The notes beneath the pieces are model-generated. The model saw only the letters and a list, made by a program, of their open reading frames with translations. It made no database searches and had not been told where the DNA came from. The translations under genes and the position numbers were made by a program. A DNA stretch of 64,000 nucleotides from Anastrepha obliqua. Its lineage: Eukaryota; Arthropoda; Insecta; Diptera; Tephritidae. Shown piece after piece: positions 43,605 through 54,045 of this stretch (positions are counted from its first letter, which is position 1; every line of letters starts with the position of its first letter). The stretch is taken from NCBI RefSeq assembly GCF_027943255.1, contig NC_072897.1:59420406-59484405 (forward strand), in the 5' to 3' direction.

Positions 43605-44000
43605 CTCTCCAGCGAACTTCTGACGTGCATATCTAAAAGGCGTTCAAAAGTGTTTAAAAGGAAGGACAAGAAACTGATTGGCCTAAAGTCCTTCGCTGAA
43701 TCATGTTCTCATCTACCTGAATTTGGTATGAAGACGGCTCTAAGAAGTTTTCAGCTGATTGGAATATAACCTAGGGTTAGACACGCTTTGAAAATTTCCA
43801 TCCTATCAAGGCCTGGAGGTTTGAAACATGAGAATGATTTGATTATCCATGCAACCTTCTCTTTCGTAACTAGTACATCGAAAAATCCAGGTGATAGAGG
43901 ATCCAGCTATGGTTCGAAAAAGACTTTTTGCTTGATACCCTCCAATTTTCTACTCTCACTGAAAGTCGGAAAGTCATACGTTTCGGTACTCCCCTACACG
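43605..44000 (-). pseudogene. LINE RT N-terminal fragment (family 3-like)
   Basis: On the minus strand, across two frames: KPPGLDRMEIFKACLTLGYIP, LLRAVFIPNSG and FRPISFLSFLLNTFERLLD. These are the opening blocks of a LOA/Jockey-type RT. R1-clade copy 2 begins only 15 bp further on, suggesting that the R1 copy interrupted this LINE. ORF1 of a LINE lies upstream on the same strand at 44.4-45.4 kb, with a SINE inserted between. It is plausible, but unproven, that both belong to one element. Confidence 0.65.
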
Positions 44001-44076
44001 GTATGCTTCAGGAGTGCTGCAGATTGATCTGGACTACCTTGAGACCCATATTTATTGGTCGTTTTCAGGGGGGCGG

Positions 44077-44400
44077 CCGCCGTAGCTGAATGGATTGATG
44101 CGTGACTACCATTGGGAGTTCACAGAGAGAACGTTGGTTCGAATCTCGGTGAAACACCAAATTAAGAAAAATATTTTTCTAATAGCGGTCGCCCCTCGGC
44201 AGGCAATGGCAAACTTCCGAGTGTATTTCTGCCATGAAAAAGCTCCTCATAAAAACATCTGCCGTTCGGAGTCGGCTTGAAACTGTAGGTCCCTCCATTT
44301 GGGGAACAACATCAAGACGCACATCACAAATAGGTGGAGGAGCTCGGCCAAACACCCAAAAAGGGTGTACGCGCCAATTATATATATATATATATATTTT
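44077..44400 (+). mobile_element. tRNA-derived SINE, copy 2 (full length)
   Basis: The head GGCCGCCGTAGCTGAATGG contains a Pol III A box (TAGCTGAATGG), and GGTTCGAATCTC near 44,132 is a canonical B box; the interval fits a tRNA-type internal promoter. The body includes AATAGCGGTCGCC, AAGCTCCTCATAAAAA and GGAGCTCGGCCAAACACC. The 3' end is a small hairpin (ACACCC/GGGTGT around AAAAA), GCGCCAATTA and a (TA)n tail at 44,378-44,398. The overall length of about 320 bp is usual for insect tRNA-derived SINEs. It gives the reference structure for copies 1 and 3. Confidence 0.85.
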
Positions 44401-44439
44401 AGGGAGTCGTTTTTGCTATACCCGGTTTTTTTTAGTTGC

Positions 44440-45426
44440 AGCAACTCATTAGCGTCGTCAACCTCGTCTTGCTCATCCTTCGGATTTGCACAACGGAATA
44501 ACTTCAGATGCGCTTTCTGCACGCCAAACCAAAGTTTGCTGTCCTCTTTTTCCAGTGGCTCAATACTCTCCTCCGAGATTTGGATGAGAAAGGACACACT
44601 GTTCTTTTGCGGAGCCTCCGCTTTGATGATGCTCCAGTCATCCATCGGAACAGTGCGAATGTGTGCTTGTAAGTATAGGATTAGCTGTTTAAGCCTGAGA
44701 CCTTCCCAGTCACTATCGATTTTACTAGCAGCGTTTTGCAGCAAATCAAACTCGAACTGATCGTTACATTTGGGCACCCTACATCCACGAGCCCCCTTCT
44801 TTGAATCAAATCCTGGCGCTTGACCCTCCGGGCTTGCCATAACCTGATTAGCGACAATACGAGACAGCCGTGCCATGATTTCAGACCACTTTTACAACGC
44901 ACGTTTGACACCAGCGCCGTTTGCAGGTGATCCCATGCCACCCCATTAAACGCGCGTTTGGCTGGTTTTGGCGTCAAAGCAGTGTGTGACATCTTATGCT
45001 TTCACGTCCTGTGAACGACCACTTTTGGCACCTTGCGTTATCGCCCGCATCTTTGGTATGAGTTTTATCTTCGGCCTCGGTTTTGTTTATTCTGCCGAAA
45101 ATAGCGGGAGTCCTCTGGTAAAGCTTATACCTAGACGGGCCTTTTTTAACGTATTGACGATTTTGCCCCTTGGCATCAGCGGATGTAGTAGATTGATTTA
45201 GAGTTAATGGCGTGCTGTGGCACACAGCTTTATCATCAACTGTCTCTTGACTAGAAGCCAAGAGCTCGTCCTCTTTGGGAGTTCCGAACTTTCTCAGCTC
45301 GTTTGTATCGGTCCGTGAGTCTGTCCGTTTTGTCATTGGGTCCGTCTGCTTGTCTGTCCGTTTGGTTATGCTATCCGAATTTTTTGTTTGTTTTTGTTTG
45401 CGCATTACTCTGTCTCTTAGGGCCAC
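44440..45426 (-). pseudogene. LINE ORF1 (Gag-like) remnant
   Basis: The N-terminal part (44,974-45,426) carries imperfect KRTDxxTDxxT repeats, then a low-complexity basic region. After a frame change the domain part (44,440-44,800) reads DSDWEGLRLKQLILYLQ, VPMDDWSIIKAEAP and SFLIQISEESIEPLE, LWFGVQKAHLKLFR. The last blocks match the Gag-like domain (DUF4780 type) of LOA-group ORF1 proteins. It differs clearly from ORF1 of LOA copy B, so it belongs to another family, perhaps family 3. Confidence 0.65.
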
Positions 45427-45735
45427 CTACCCTTCCGTAGGGCCACCCATGTCGCCATTTGCGGTGGGCAATGAGAATGTAGAGGAAATAAACTGTCCGC
45501 CATGGCAGTGCCACCGGTATGACCTGAGGTGACCTGATATCTGGAAGGTTCCGGTAAAAGATAGCCTAATTATATCTCATGACTGCCAAACCCACCCAAT
45601 AGGCACGGGTCACGTTACGCCTTGGATTGAGGAAGTTTTTTTTAACGAAGTTTACGTCTTCGACTTGTTCTCCAACCCCATTTCGGGAGGTGTTCCTCTA
45701 TCCCCCACCTGGGGATCGCCCCCCAAGGGCGAATT
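45427..45735. other. No recognised feature (possible LINE leader)
   Basis: Sequence upstream (minus strand) of the LINE ORF1 remnant. It would be that element's 5' untranslated leader if the element is complete at this end. I see no promoter elements I can defend. Confidence 0.35.
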
Positions 45736-45862
45736 AATCCTACTTGCAACAACCAATTGCAATCGCACCATTCATTCCGTAACGAATAAAAAGCCCATAA
45801 ATGTCCTTCACGCAATACCGGACAAATTGATAAACAAAATAAAAAGTAGAATAACATGTACG
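45736..45862 (+). pseudogene. pol: Errantivirus-type integrase fragment
   Basis: About 35 residues read NCNRTIHSVTNKKPINVLHA, followed by IPDKLINKIKSRI. This is the segment after the catalytic Glu of a Ty3/gypsy integrase; the provirus at 53.6-63.1 kb has the comparable YKYNRTIHSV near 58,250. Nothing else of the element is visible on either side. Directly downstream lies SINE copy 3. Confidence 0.65.
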
Positions 45863-45887
45863 GACTCAACAAGTAGATTAACAGAGA

Positions 45888-46012
45888 CAATAAAACTGTA
45901 GGTCTCGTCATTTGTGAAACAATTTCAAGACTCACGCCACAAGTAGGAGAAGGAGCTCGGTCAAACACCCAAAAAAGGGTGTAAGCGCCAATTATAAATA
46001 TATATACTGAAA
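45888..46012 (+). mobile_element. tRNA-derived SINE, copy 3 (5'-truncated)
   Basis: Only the 3' third is present: AAACTGTAGGTCTCGTCATT, GGAGCTCGGTCAAACACCC, AAAAAAGGGTGTAAGCGCCA and an ATTATAAATATATATA tail. It matches copy 2 from about 44,279 onward. The polymerase III promoter is absent, as expected for a 5'-truncated LINE-mobilised insertion. Confidence 0.85.
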
Positions 46013-46204
46013 AAATAGCCGAAAGAGATCTATGCACCTATGTTTAAATTGAAGGGCGGAAAGTGTACAAAACCAATTTAAATAACTGAAAGAAAATTAT
46101 CCTCTTTTCCCTTAGGGTAACTATAATTTTAATAGGCCATTGGGCTAATGCGAAGCGAAGATACTTAACTATACCAGCTACCACTACATCCCGATTATAG
46201 TAGG

Positions 46205-46485
46205 AACGGTAGCTATCCATGAGCAGAAGGGACAGCAGTCAGCTGGTTGGACTGCTGACGGCCCACTTTCTGTGGGCGAAGCACATGGAGAAGGTAGGCA
46301 TCTCAGACAGTGTACTCTGCCCAGCTTGTGAAGAGGAGGAAAGACCACTTCCTGTGCGTCTGCCCCGCCTTCGCTCGAATCAGGTTTGACGTCTTTGGCA
46401 CTGATGTGTTAAGAAGCGACCACCTTGGCTTCTTGGCACCACAAGATCTACTCAGATTTCTTCGGGGATAAAGTAGATTTAAAGA
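46205..46485 (+). pseudogene. LINE C-terminal tail fragment
   Basis: The segment reads SRRDSSQLVGLLTAHF, HMEKVGISDSVLCPACEEEE and, after a frame change, FLCVCPAFARIRFDVFGTDV and LRSDHLGSLAPQDLLRFL. This is the cysteine-bearing tail that follows RNase H in LOA/I-group LINEs (compare FLCECPAFAGAR in copy A). It is isolated and too short for family assignment. Confidence 0.65.
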
Positions 46486-47100
46486 AAATTAAAAAGGAGC
46501 CCGAAGGCAGTACAATGGACTTAATTGTGTATGAGTGCTTTACTGGCTAGTTGTCCCGACAAACCACAAAAAAAAATCCCTGAGCAGTATGGGCTTCTAC
46601 TCCACAAAACGAGCTATATATTAGACTAATCTCTACAATCCTACGCCAAACAATTGCTTCAAAATGACGATAACGAAATGCCCGAGGCATTAGTATTATG
46701 GGAACTGCATTAAAATACACAGCTGGTGCTCCACACTTCGATGACTTTGAGAAAATTTAGACATAACCGAACCCTAAAAGAGGCAATCGAGCAACAGGCA
46801 ACCATTAATTTTGCTATGCAAACACAAAGTAATGAATTGACAGTGACAATTAATAAGTTCTTAAGTGTAAAGCAAACACAAATAGATACGGGAAATCTCT
46901 GAAAACTATTATAGCACCAGTAACTCTAGGAAAATTGCATGTTATCAATCCTGCCCTGCCTAACTGTATGGAAGTAAACCATTTGTTAGCTGCTGAGCAC
47001 TCTGCAAACACTAGCGTAAGTGACTTATTTATATATATATGACCACTGTATAAGTGGGTCACACAATTTATTCAGTTTCCGGTGCGCGTAATATCGCGAG
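46486..47100. other. Unassigned spacer with one helical-looking peptide
   Basis: Mostly unrecognised. At about 46,739-46,900 the plus strand reads [18 protein letters not shown] and [20 protein letters not shown], a heptad-like stretch of the kind found in Env ectodomains, but no other env feature is adjacent. I do not assign it. Confidence 0.3.
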
Positions 47101-47103
47101 GTT

Positions 47104-49376
47104 AGTTTAGGAGGCTGCTCTAGCTTAGGGCATACTTGGTCAAATATTCAAGAAATTCCTCCATTGTGATGCCATGCAGGGCAGAGGAGAAAGGAGAAGG
47201 TAGGGAAGTAGGAGCCTTCGTATAAGAGACGATGATGATCATGCATGACGTTCGCAATTAGCCGCAACAAGCTTCTGATAAATTTCACCAGATTTGCGAT
47301 ATTTAGACCCGCTATACCCGCAAGCGTAGCGAAAAAAATGAGAGCCCAGATATATAACTCTCTGTTGAGATGATACCACCTCGTCCTCAAGACAGCTTCT
47401 GCAGAACGGACTTGAGGCAATCCCAAGTCTCCGGTAAGGATACCCACCAAATTCGAGAGCTGGGGATTTGTTAGCCTTAGGAGTTCCCTCGAGCGTCCCC
47501 GATCCACCCGTGGCCGGAAGGATCTCGTGACCTTGCACGTTTGCGCACTAGCCCACCAGAACACAGGTTCTTAAGGGAACCACAATTTTCTCATTTCACG
47601 ACAAACCCGTCTCCAAAGTTCCCTGTCTAGCCAGCTCAACAGCCGAGCAGTTTCCTCTATGCCGCTGTGACCGGGAACCCAAATGAGCCTGATGTCGAAG
47701 TATTCGGATGCAGTCGAGAGAGAAGCCAGACATTCACCGACCAATCTCGAACGCACAAACCGCGAGCCCAAGGCCCTAATTGCCGCTTGTCTATCGGAGT
47801 AAATATTTACTTCCTTAACGGTAATAACCGAGGTAAGCAACTAATCCAGTACTTCCCTAATGCGGATACCTCCGCTTGGAAAGCGCTACAGTGATCCGGG
47901 AACCTGGATTTGAGCTTGATTAGAAGGTCCTTACAGAAACTCCCCCACCAACCCTTCCGTCCAACTTCGAGCCATCCGTGCACAAGTTTGCCACGCCTTG
48001 CCGCCAAATGTTACACCCCTCCCACTGATTCCTAAAGGGAATATGAATGGAGAAAGGTCCGCTCAGACCTAGCGTGGATGTACAGTGATCCAGCACCATG
48101 GGAATGAACTCAAATTAAGAATGCTAGAGTGTCCATAACTTAAGTCTAGCTTATGGCCCGAACAGCTTAGTCTGATTGCAGCGCGTGCAGCGGTAGTTTT
48201 TCCTGCAATTTCCACGGGAGCCACATTCAGCATAGCGTTAAGGGGGAGGTAGGGTTTAGCGCTAAAAAAAAAACACTTTTTTTGTGAATTTTTTACAGAA
48301 ATATGGCTTAAGATACTTTAATAAAATCAGTTACATGTTATTGTACATCTTTTCAATAAGTTTTTAAAAAATATTAATAATAAAATATTGACAAATAAGC
48401 CCATGACAGAGTTTTTTTGGAGATATGTTTTTCGAGAGGTGCTCTGCGGTGCCAATCGGCATTCGTCGTAGAATCATCTGAAACTAAAAAAGTCGAATTT
48501 TTCAGTTAAAGTATGACGTAATGCTCCCCCCTACATTAAAAAAATTTTTTTTTTTTCATTTTTGTAGTTTTGGTGGCAAAAAAACGTAAAACGAGCATTT
48601 TTGGCGAAAAATTTCGCCATATTTGTAAGTGAAAAACAACCTTAAAAAACAAAAAATAAAAAAAAACAGTGTAGGGGGGAGGTGTTTTTGATTTAGAAAA
48701 CGTGTGCCAAATTTGAAAAGAATCGGTTGAATAGTTTCGGAGTTGTGATTGGCACCGACTTTTAAGAAGTCGTTTCGGGAAAAACGCGTTTGAAAAAATG
48801 ACTCTGAGAAATTATCTATGCTCCGCATTCGAGGTAGAGTGCCTACAAAGGCTATAACTTTGAGAGTTCTGCTCCGATCCACTTAAAATTTTGACACAAC
48901 ATTCTTGAAATGATTTACTATAAGATGAGTGAAGAAAAAAAATTTCGATTTTGTGACCCTACCCCCCCCTTAAGCGCTAGAGTAGGAGTGGTACGGAGCG
49001 CCCCACTGATTCCTAAGAGGGCAGACCTTTGTACCCTCTCCAGTTTCTTTACTGATACCATCCATTCTAGCGAGTTCCACCAGACAAGGACTCAGTACAG
49101 CAATATTTTATAATCGTGTTATAAAGCCACACAGTGGCGAGAGGTCCCGTCTTTTGCCGGTAGCGCCCCTGCAACAATAAAAGGCGACTGTTGCCTTCTT
49201 AATTCTCTCCTCCATGTTTGGCTTCCACGTAAGACCTCTGTCAAGAATAAGTGGCAGGTACTTCACCTTGTCAGAGAGCACGAATGGAGCGCCCGATATT
49301 GAGGGGAGAAACACTCTAGGTATTTTATATTTTCTCGTAAGTAAGACGAGCTCCGTCTTCAGAGGATTTACCATTA
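47104..49376 (-). mobile_element. LINE family 3 fragment, split by a MITE
   Basis: The minus strand reads an RT part at 49,108-49,374 (VNPLKTELVLLTRKYKIPRV, KVKYLPLILDRGLTWKP), then thumb sequence to 48,974. After a TTAA-flanked insertion it resumes at 48,237 with AMLNVAPVEIAGKTTAARAA, and continues to RNase H: VNIYSDRQAAIRALGSRF and LIWVPGHSGIEE (47,640-47,830). The C-terminal tail (SFCRSCLEDE near 47,390) and a 3' end near 47,104 with CTAAACTAACC follow. It is 5'-truncated at 49,376. Reading across the MITE is continuous in sense, so the insertion is later. Confidence 0.85.
48242..48969. mobile_element. 728-bp MITE with TTAA target duplication
   Basis: TTAA occurs at 48,238-48,241 and 48,970-48,973; between them lies a non-coding AT-rich element beginning GGGGGAGGTAGGGT and ending with its inverse (GGGGGGGGTAGGGT on the other strand, 13 of 14 matches). 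One TTAA removed, the flanking LINE protein reads through (TLALNAMLNVAPVEI). TTAA duplication is characteristic of piggyBac-type transposition, although piggyBac ends usually begin CCC; family assignment is therefore open. Further GGGGGAGG-like motifs lie internally near 48,525 and 48,671. Confidence 0.85.
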
Positions 49377-49512
49377 GAAATACGTAAAATTTTTATTAAA
49401 TTGTACTTGGGAAACAAGTCCCTGTGCGAAATCGGGAATAAAATTGGCAAATGGCATTCTACGGAGCAAAGTGTTATTGCTAATTACGTTAATACTGATA
49501 AATTTGAAGCTA
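49377..49512. other. Spacer, nothing recognised
   Basis: Short stretch between the 5'-truncated LINE family 3 copy and the left arm of the foldback structure. No feature is supported. Confidence 0.4.
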
Positions 49513-50209
49513 ATTAGTCCAGTAAAAAGATACCAAAAAAATAGCGGAGTAAGTAATTTTAGGAGTATGCGAGTTTATGGTTTTATTATGTAAAACTCAT
49601 CACCGTGAACTTAATTTTGAGTTTTCGGGGTCGGAGGTTGTGTCCCGTGGCCGTCATCTTAGAAATAAGGGTGCAACTTGTTTTTTGCGTTTATCTCGGG
49701 AATTCCGAGAGTTGCGAAAATTTTGTGCGAAACTTTTTTGTAGATAATAATATTATCTACAACTTTCATTCAAAACTTTTTATTGTAAAATTAATAATAA
49801 AAAAAAGTTAAAACCAAAATTACGCGAAAAATTAAGTTATGATTTGTTTTCAAGCGTAAAACTTTTTTTTTATTGATTTTATGGAAAATATACATCCGAG
49901 CTTTTTTATAGAGCATTCTTTTGTGAACATTTTTGTCTATAAGTTTTTCCCGCTATCTTTATTTACTCTTATGATTTTGAGCTGCTAAGCGGAGCAACCA
50001 TTACATTAGTGAAGCGCATAAGCGTATACGAATATCATATACATTGCATTTATCTACTCTTCTTAGTGATGTTAATATATTATGTATTATTGTATTGTTA
50101 ATTTTGTACGCAATTATATTCATATTTTATATATATTATTGAAACTCCTTTCCGCACCACCTGGGAGGTAGAGTCTGTAGCGCGTTTTTTTTTTTATGTA
50201 GGCCAAGCT

Positions 50210-50590
50210 GTTTCGCCGGGTCGGGTCCAGAGGGAGAGGGGTGTTAGATGAGTCGGTTTTAGGGGGCATTTGAAAAGGTGGTTAGTGTCGTGCGGGGTGC
50301 CTTAACATGCCGGACATATGTTTGGTATGTCGGGGTCGATTCTGGATATGTAGGAGTTTAACCTGCTACAATATCCAGAACGGAATTGTGCCAGTATTAC
50401 ACGTGTCTCACGAGGAAGCTGGAGCTCTTCATCTGCTATAGGTGGTGGTTGGACTCCGATTACGGCATTCACAGGTCGGGAGCTTAAGAAGGTGGTGACG
50501 GTCTCCCGGCGAATGTCGTTTATTGACTGTCTAAATACTGTCAGGCCCAGTAGATTACGGTCAGTGATAAGTCAAGGTCGTCATGTTCAA
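50210..50590 (-). pseudogene. LINE C-terminal fragment inside the foldback
   Basis: The minus strand reads RETRVILAQFRSGYCSRLNS, YISRIDPDIPNICPAC and HDTNHLFKCPLKPTHLTPLS, ending LWTRPGETA. This is a cysteine/histidine tail (CPxC...HxxHLFxCP) found after the RT in Jockey-type LINEs. There is no RT sequence attached, so it was captured as a fragment. Confidence 0.65.
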
Positions 50591-50599
50591 TGTCTATGT

Positions 50600-50935
50600 T
50601 GTCCGTCAGTAATGTCGGTGCGTCGTCTTCGGTATCGTCTTCATCAATATCGTCGTTATCAATGAATTCAGAAATATGTACTGTATTTTCACACGCTTCG
50701 CCGCTACAATGTTGGTGAACATTTCAGCCCTGCTTTGCGAGAACCGCAGGTTTACCGCAACAGGCTTGGTGCACTGTATCGGTATAAAATGCTTAGATAT
50801 TTGTTTCCAACCCCAACATTCTGGATCTTTAAACTCTTCAAGCCAAGTCTGCATTTGATGGTAAACTCTCATACAATGATGATGAACAGCGTCTTTGGTT
50901 GGAGGAAGGGACGATAATGGGAATGTAGTTTTCAC
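50600..50935 (-). pseudogene. Unknown conserved protein fragment, foldback centre
   Basis: The 109-residue frame reads SSLPPTKDAVHHHCMRVYHQ and WLEEFKDPECWGWKQ, and further on ISKHFIPIQCTKPVA. I have seen this RVYxQVQxWL...PxxWGW pattern in uncharacterised proteins that are multicopy in insect genomes, often followed by a cysteine-rich part, but cannot name the family with confidence. Downstream it turns acidic (DDAPTLLTDNIDIEHDD, different frame). It may be cargo of the foldback element or of an earlier transposon. Confidence 0.4.
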
Positions 50936-51843
50936 AGTAGCTTTAGTAAATCGTTTAAAGCGTAATGTGACGATTGATTATTCTGATTTTTTTCCACCGT
51001 AGATCGCGATAAAAAATCGCTCTCCTACGTAACTTAGTAGATTTACATCTACATGACGATTCATAAAGAGCTCGGCACCAGATAGTAGCTCACCCATCGA
51101 CATACAGGTAGAACCTGACATTGACATGGACGATCCAGAACCTGGACCATCAAGAAAATCAAAACTTGAATAATAAATAAAAAATTAGTAGATTCGGCCT
51201 ACAGGGGAGACCACATAAAAAAAAACGCGCTACAGACTCTACCTCTCAGGTGGTGCGGAAAGGATACATAATACATAATAACATCACTAAGAAAAGTAGA
51301 TAAATGCAATGTATATGATATTCGTATACGCTTATGCGCTTCGCTAATGTAGTGGTTGCTCCGTTTAGCAGCTCAAAATCATAGGAGTAAATAAAGATAG
51401 CGGGAACAACTTGTAGACAAAAATGTTCACAAAAGAATGCTCTATTAAAAAACTCTGATGTATATTTTCCATAAAGTCAATAAAAAAAAGTGATTACGTT
51501 TGAAAACAATTCATCCCTTAATTTTTCGCGTAATTTTGTTTATAACTTTTTTATAATTAAAAATAAAAACTTTTTTATAAATAAAAAAAAATAAAAAACA
51601 ATAAAAAGTTTTGAATAAAAGTTGTAGATAATATTATTATCTACAAAAAAGTATCTTACAAAATTTTCGTAACTCTCGGAACTCAGGAGAGAAACGCTCA
51701 AACCAAGTTGAGCCCTATCACAACCTCCGACCCGGAAAACTCAAATTTAAGTTCACAGTGATGGGTTTTACATAATACCTAAAACCATAATCTCGCATAC
51801 TCTTAAAATTACTTACATAAATCTTCTTTTTAGTGGACTAAAT

Positions 51844-52449
51844 CACCACCAAGCTGGAAGGCGAAAAATATTGACTTCACGTGAGGAACGCGACATAGTA
51901 GCATCAGTAGCGCAAAATCCAAAAATACCGTTTATAAATGAGCCAGATTCTTTTTGGGAAAACTTCATATTCAGCGATGAATCGAAATTTAATGTTTTCG
52001 GATCAGATGGCCCTACAAAAGTGAACAAAATCTTATTCCTACTATTAGGCATGGAGGGGGAAATGCAAAGGTTTTGGGGTGCACAAATACATCTGGAGTA
52101 GGAAAAATGGTTTTTATTGATGATAAAATGGACAAACATCTGTATTTAAACATTTTGAAGAATCATTTGCATGATAGTACCGTTAAACTTAGAATGAATG
52201 CTAAAGGGTTATTGTTTCAACAAGACAATGTCCCAAAACACTCATCTTATCTCTCCAAATTGAGCATGTCTGGGAGCTCACAGAAAGGAGAAACGGAAAG
52301 TACAAAATAACATTAAAGGCGTCATTAAAGACAGCTTAAAGTGTTGAGTGGGAGAAAATTGCAGCTAATGAAACCAAGATATTGGAAAAATTATGCATCG
52401 TCGTTTGGAAGCAGTTATTAAAGATAAAGGTGGCCCAACAAAGTACTAA
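51844..52449 (+). pseudogene. Tc1-like transposase pseudogene, 52 kb
   Basis: It starts at the right end of the foldback with HHQAGRRKILTSREERDIVA and SVAQNPKIP, the second N-terminal helix-turn-helix of Tc1 proteins. Then it jumps to FSDESKFNVFGSDG (first Asp codon 51,976-51,978), so the region between is deleted. VMVWGCTNTSGVGKMVFIDD-like sequence, FQQDNVPKHSSYLSK (second Asp, near 52,222) and a C-terminus with LEAVIKDKGGPTKY follow. The catalytic Glu region is degraded. It differs from the Tc1-like copy at 4.4-5.3 kb. No terminal repeats were identified. Confidence 0.8.
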
Positions 52450-52595
52450 GTACTCGTTTTTTCCATTATTTTTTAATAAAATATTCTTTATATGGCTATG
52501 TACGAAAAATATTATTGCATAAAATTGTGTTACCTTAAGTTCTCTAATTCCAGAATTGAATTTGGATGTTTTTGTTCCTTTCTATTCCTTTCTGT

Positions 52596-53014
52596 TCTAT
52601 ACTATAAAGGTGAATGTCTGTACGTTGTCCGCACATCACTACAAAACGACAAAACCAGATGACGCAAAAATTTGTATACATTCATATTTTCACCCAATGA
52701 AGGTTATAGGCATGTTTTTATGATGGAACTCCCTTCCCACAGCCCCCAGGCCGCGCCACCACTCTCATTCGTCACTAATAATCGAATATTTGTAGTAGCT
52801 TATTTGCTACTAAAATATATTAGTTTTTCCTATTTCCCACTATTTATAGCACACTCTAGACTTCATAATCCGCATAAGCTGTTCAACTATGACCCAAATG
52901 CAAAGTTCAAAAACGGTTTGAGATAGAAAATTAATAATAATAATTTTGCTTGATATTTTTCTGATCGGTTGTTTTGATTTTCAACGAGGCGTAGCAACGG
53001 ATGCCGGGTATTGT
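52596..53014 (+). mobile_element. Degenerate short Helitron, distinct family
   Basis: The 5' end TCTATACTATAAAGGTGAAT and GTCTGTACGTTGTCCGCACA resemble Helitron leaders; the 3' end has GGCGTAGCAACGGATGCCGG followed by GTATTGTAAT, a GC hairpin with a mutated CTAG. About 420 bp without coding sequence. The family is not that of Helitrons 1-6. Ends are approximate. Confidence 0.6.
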
Positions 53015-53591
53015 AATATTATGGTTATTAATAAAAAAATATTTTCTATGAAATTATTTGTCAATAAACTGTGAGTGTACAAATACATTGTGGGACCACT
53101 GTATTTCCAAATATAAGAAACATATAAAAAGACAATAAGTGCTAATTAATAGTGCAACATCAATTGCCTGCGCGTTTTCTATTTTTGCAAGTCCGTTTTC
53201 GCGTCGAGTGCAATCAACATATATATAAACAACCCCCAACAAAAAAGGATTCAATGACTAAACTAAATAAACAAACAAACATATAACAGAGAACGTAAGT
53301 TTATAGAGAAGGATCAGGAACGAATGGGCGGGTTAAATGTCAAATGCCAACAAAATGCGGCTAAGAAATTTTTATTGTTTCACCACGACTTTGGAAAAGT
53401 TAACATACGAGAGTTGCGGAGTGTAGTCCACAGAATTAAATATAGCGTTTGCATTGAAACGTAAAATGTCATGATTTGGTGTTAGCCAAAATTAAATAAC
53501 GGCTGGAATTTTTCTTTCATGCTTATTTGCCGTCGGCATTTTGCATGCGCAAATGGATTATTTCTTGTGAAATGAATAAATTGTTTCTATG
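53015..53591. other. Unassigned sequence left of the provirus
   Basis: Mixed AT-rich sequence with short reading frames lacking domains. It is the left flank of the errantivirus insertion; its last bases before the LTR are TACA. Confidence 0.4.
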
Positions 53592-53595
53592 TACA

Positions 53596-53966
53596 ACTTT
53601 TCTATTTTCGACTGTTCTTTATTAATATCCAATTTCAACTAAAATCTATGTTCTTACAATCTACCCTAAATCCCTACTTGCGGTGTAGCTATTCAACGAT
53701 GAGTTTGTATTGGTATAGATGCGCCGGCAGCTTTGTTTGTATGTTGGTACGAATGTATTCTCAGCTACATTCCTCAAGCTGCCCAAGTCACGTACGTTAA
53801 TTGACGATCAGCCTGACCGCTGTGAGGTTTATTTACAAAATCCAAAAACCAAGCAGGCGTGGGAGTAAGCTGTGCGATCTAATTACAAACAGCCAGTAAC
53901 GTGAGAGTGATTCAAGGGAATTATCAAACCTCTGTTTTAGCTTTGCAAGTGTGCAATGCGCTAAAT
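53596..53966 (-). repeat. 3' LTR of the provirus
   Basis: Matches the 5' LTR except for scattered substitutions (for example CAATTTCAACTAAAATC against CAATCTCAACTAAAAAC, and AAATCC against AAGTCC). In element orientation it starts ATTTAGCGCATTGCACACTT (5' LTR: AGTTAGCGC) and ends ATAGAAAAGT. The AGTTA start is usual for gypsy-group LTRs. Differences between the LTRs could be counted to date the insertion. Confidence 0.9.
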
Positions 53967-53980
53967 TCTCCTTCCTAAGA
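53967..53980 (-). promoter_or_regulatory. Polypurine tract
   Basis: Immediately inside the 3' LTR, the element strand reads AGGAAGGAGA before the LTR start. This purine run serves as the plus-strand primer site in reverse transcription. Position and composition fit; exact ends are inferred. Confidence 0.75.
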
Positions 53981-54045
53981 CGAGCCGTCCTCGACTCGTG
54001 CCAAAATTTCCTCTACTGCCCTCTGAGCTTTTACTTTATTACTTG

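Larger units (their letters stand above)
49513..51843. mobile_element. Large foldback structure with ~660-bp inverted arms
   Basis: The left arm (about 49,513-50,208) and right arm (about 51,180-51,843) are imperfect inverted copies. Outer ends read ATTAGTCCAGTAAAAAGA against ATTTAGTCCACTAAAAAGA on the other strand; inner ends read GTCTGTAGCGCGTTTTTTTT and the inverse. Each arm holds a palindrome around GTAGATAATA/TATTATCTAC and a TTTTGTGAACATTTTTGTCT-type motif. The ~970-bp centre contains foreign fragments: a LINE C-terminus, an unknown conserved protein piece and another C-terminus. No clear target duplication was found. Confidence 0.8.

Noticed and set aside
45642..46037. 131-codon minus-strand frame with hydrophobic segments
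   Set aside because: It runs antisense through an integrase relic and SINE copy 3, so its apparent membrane segments are an artefact.
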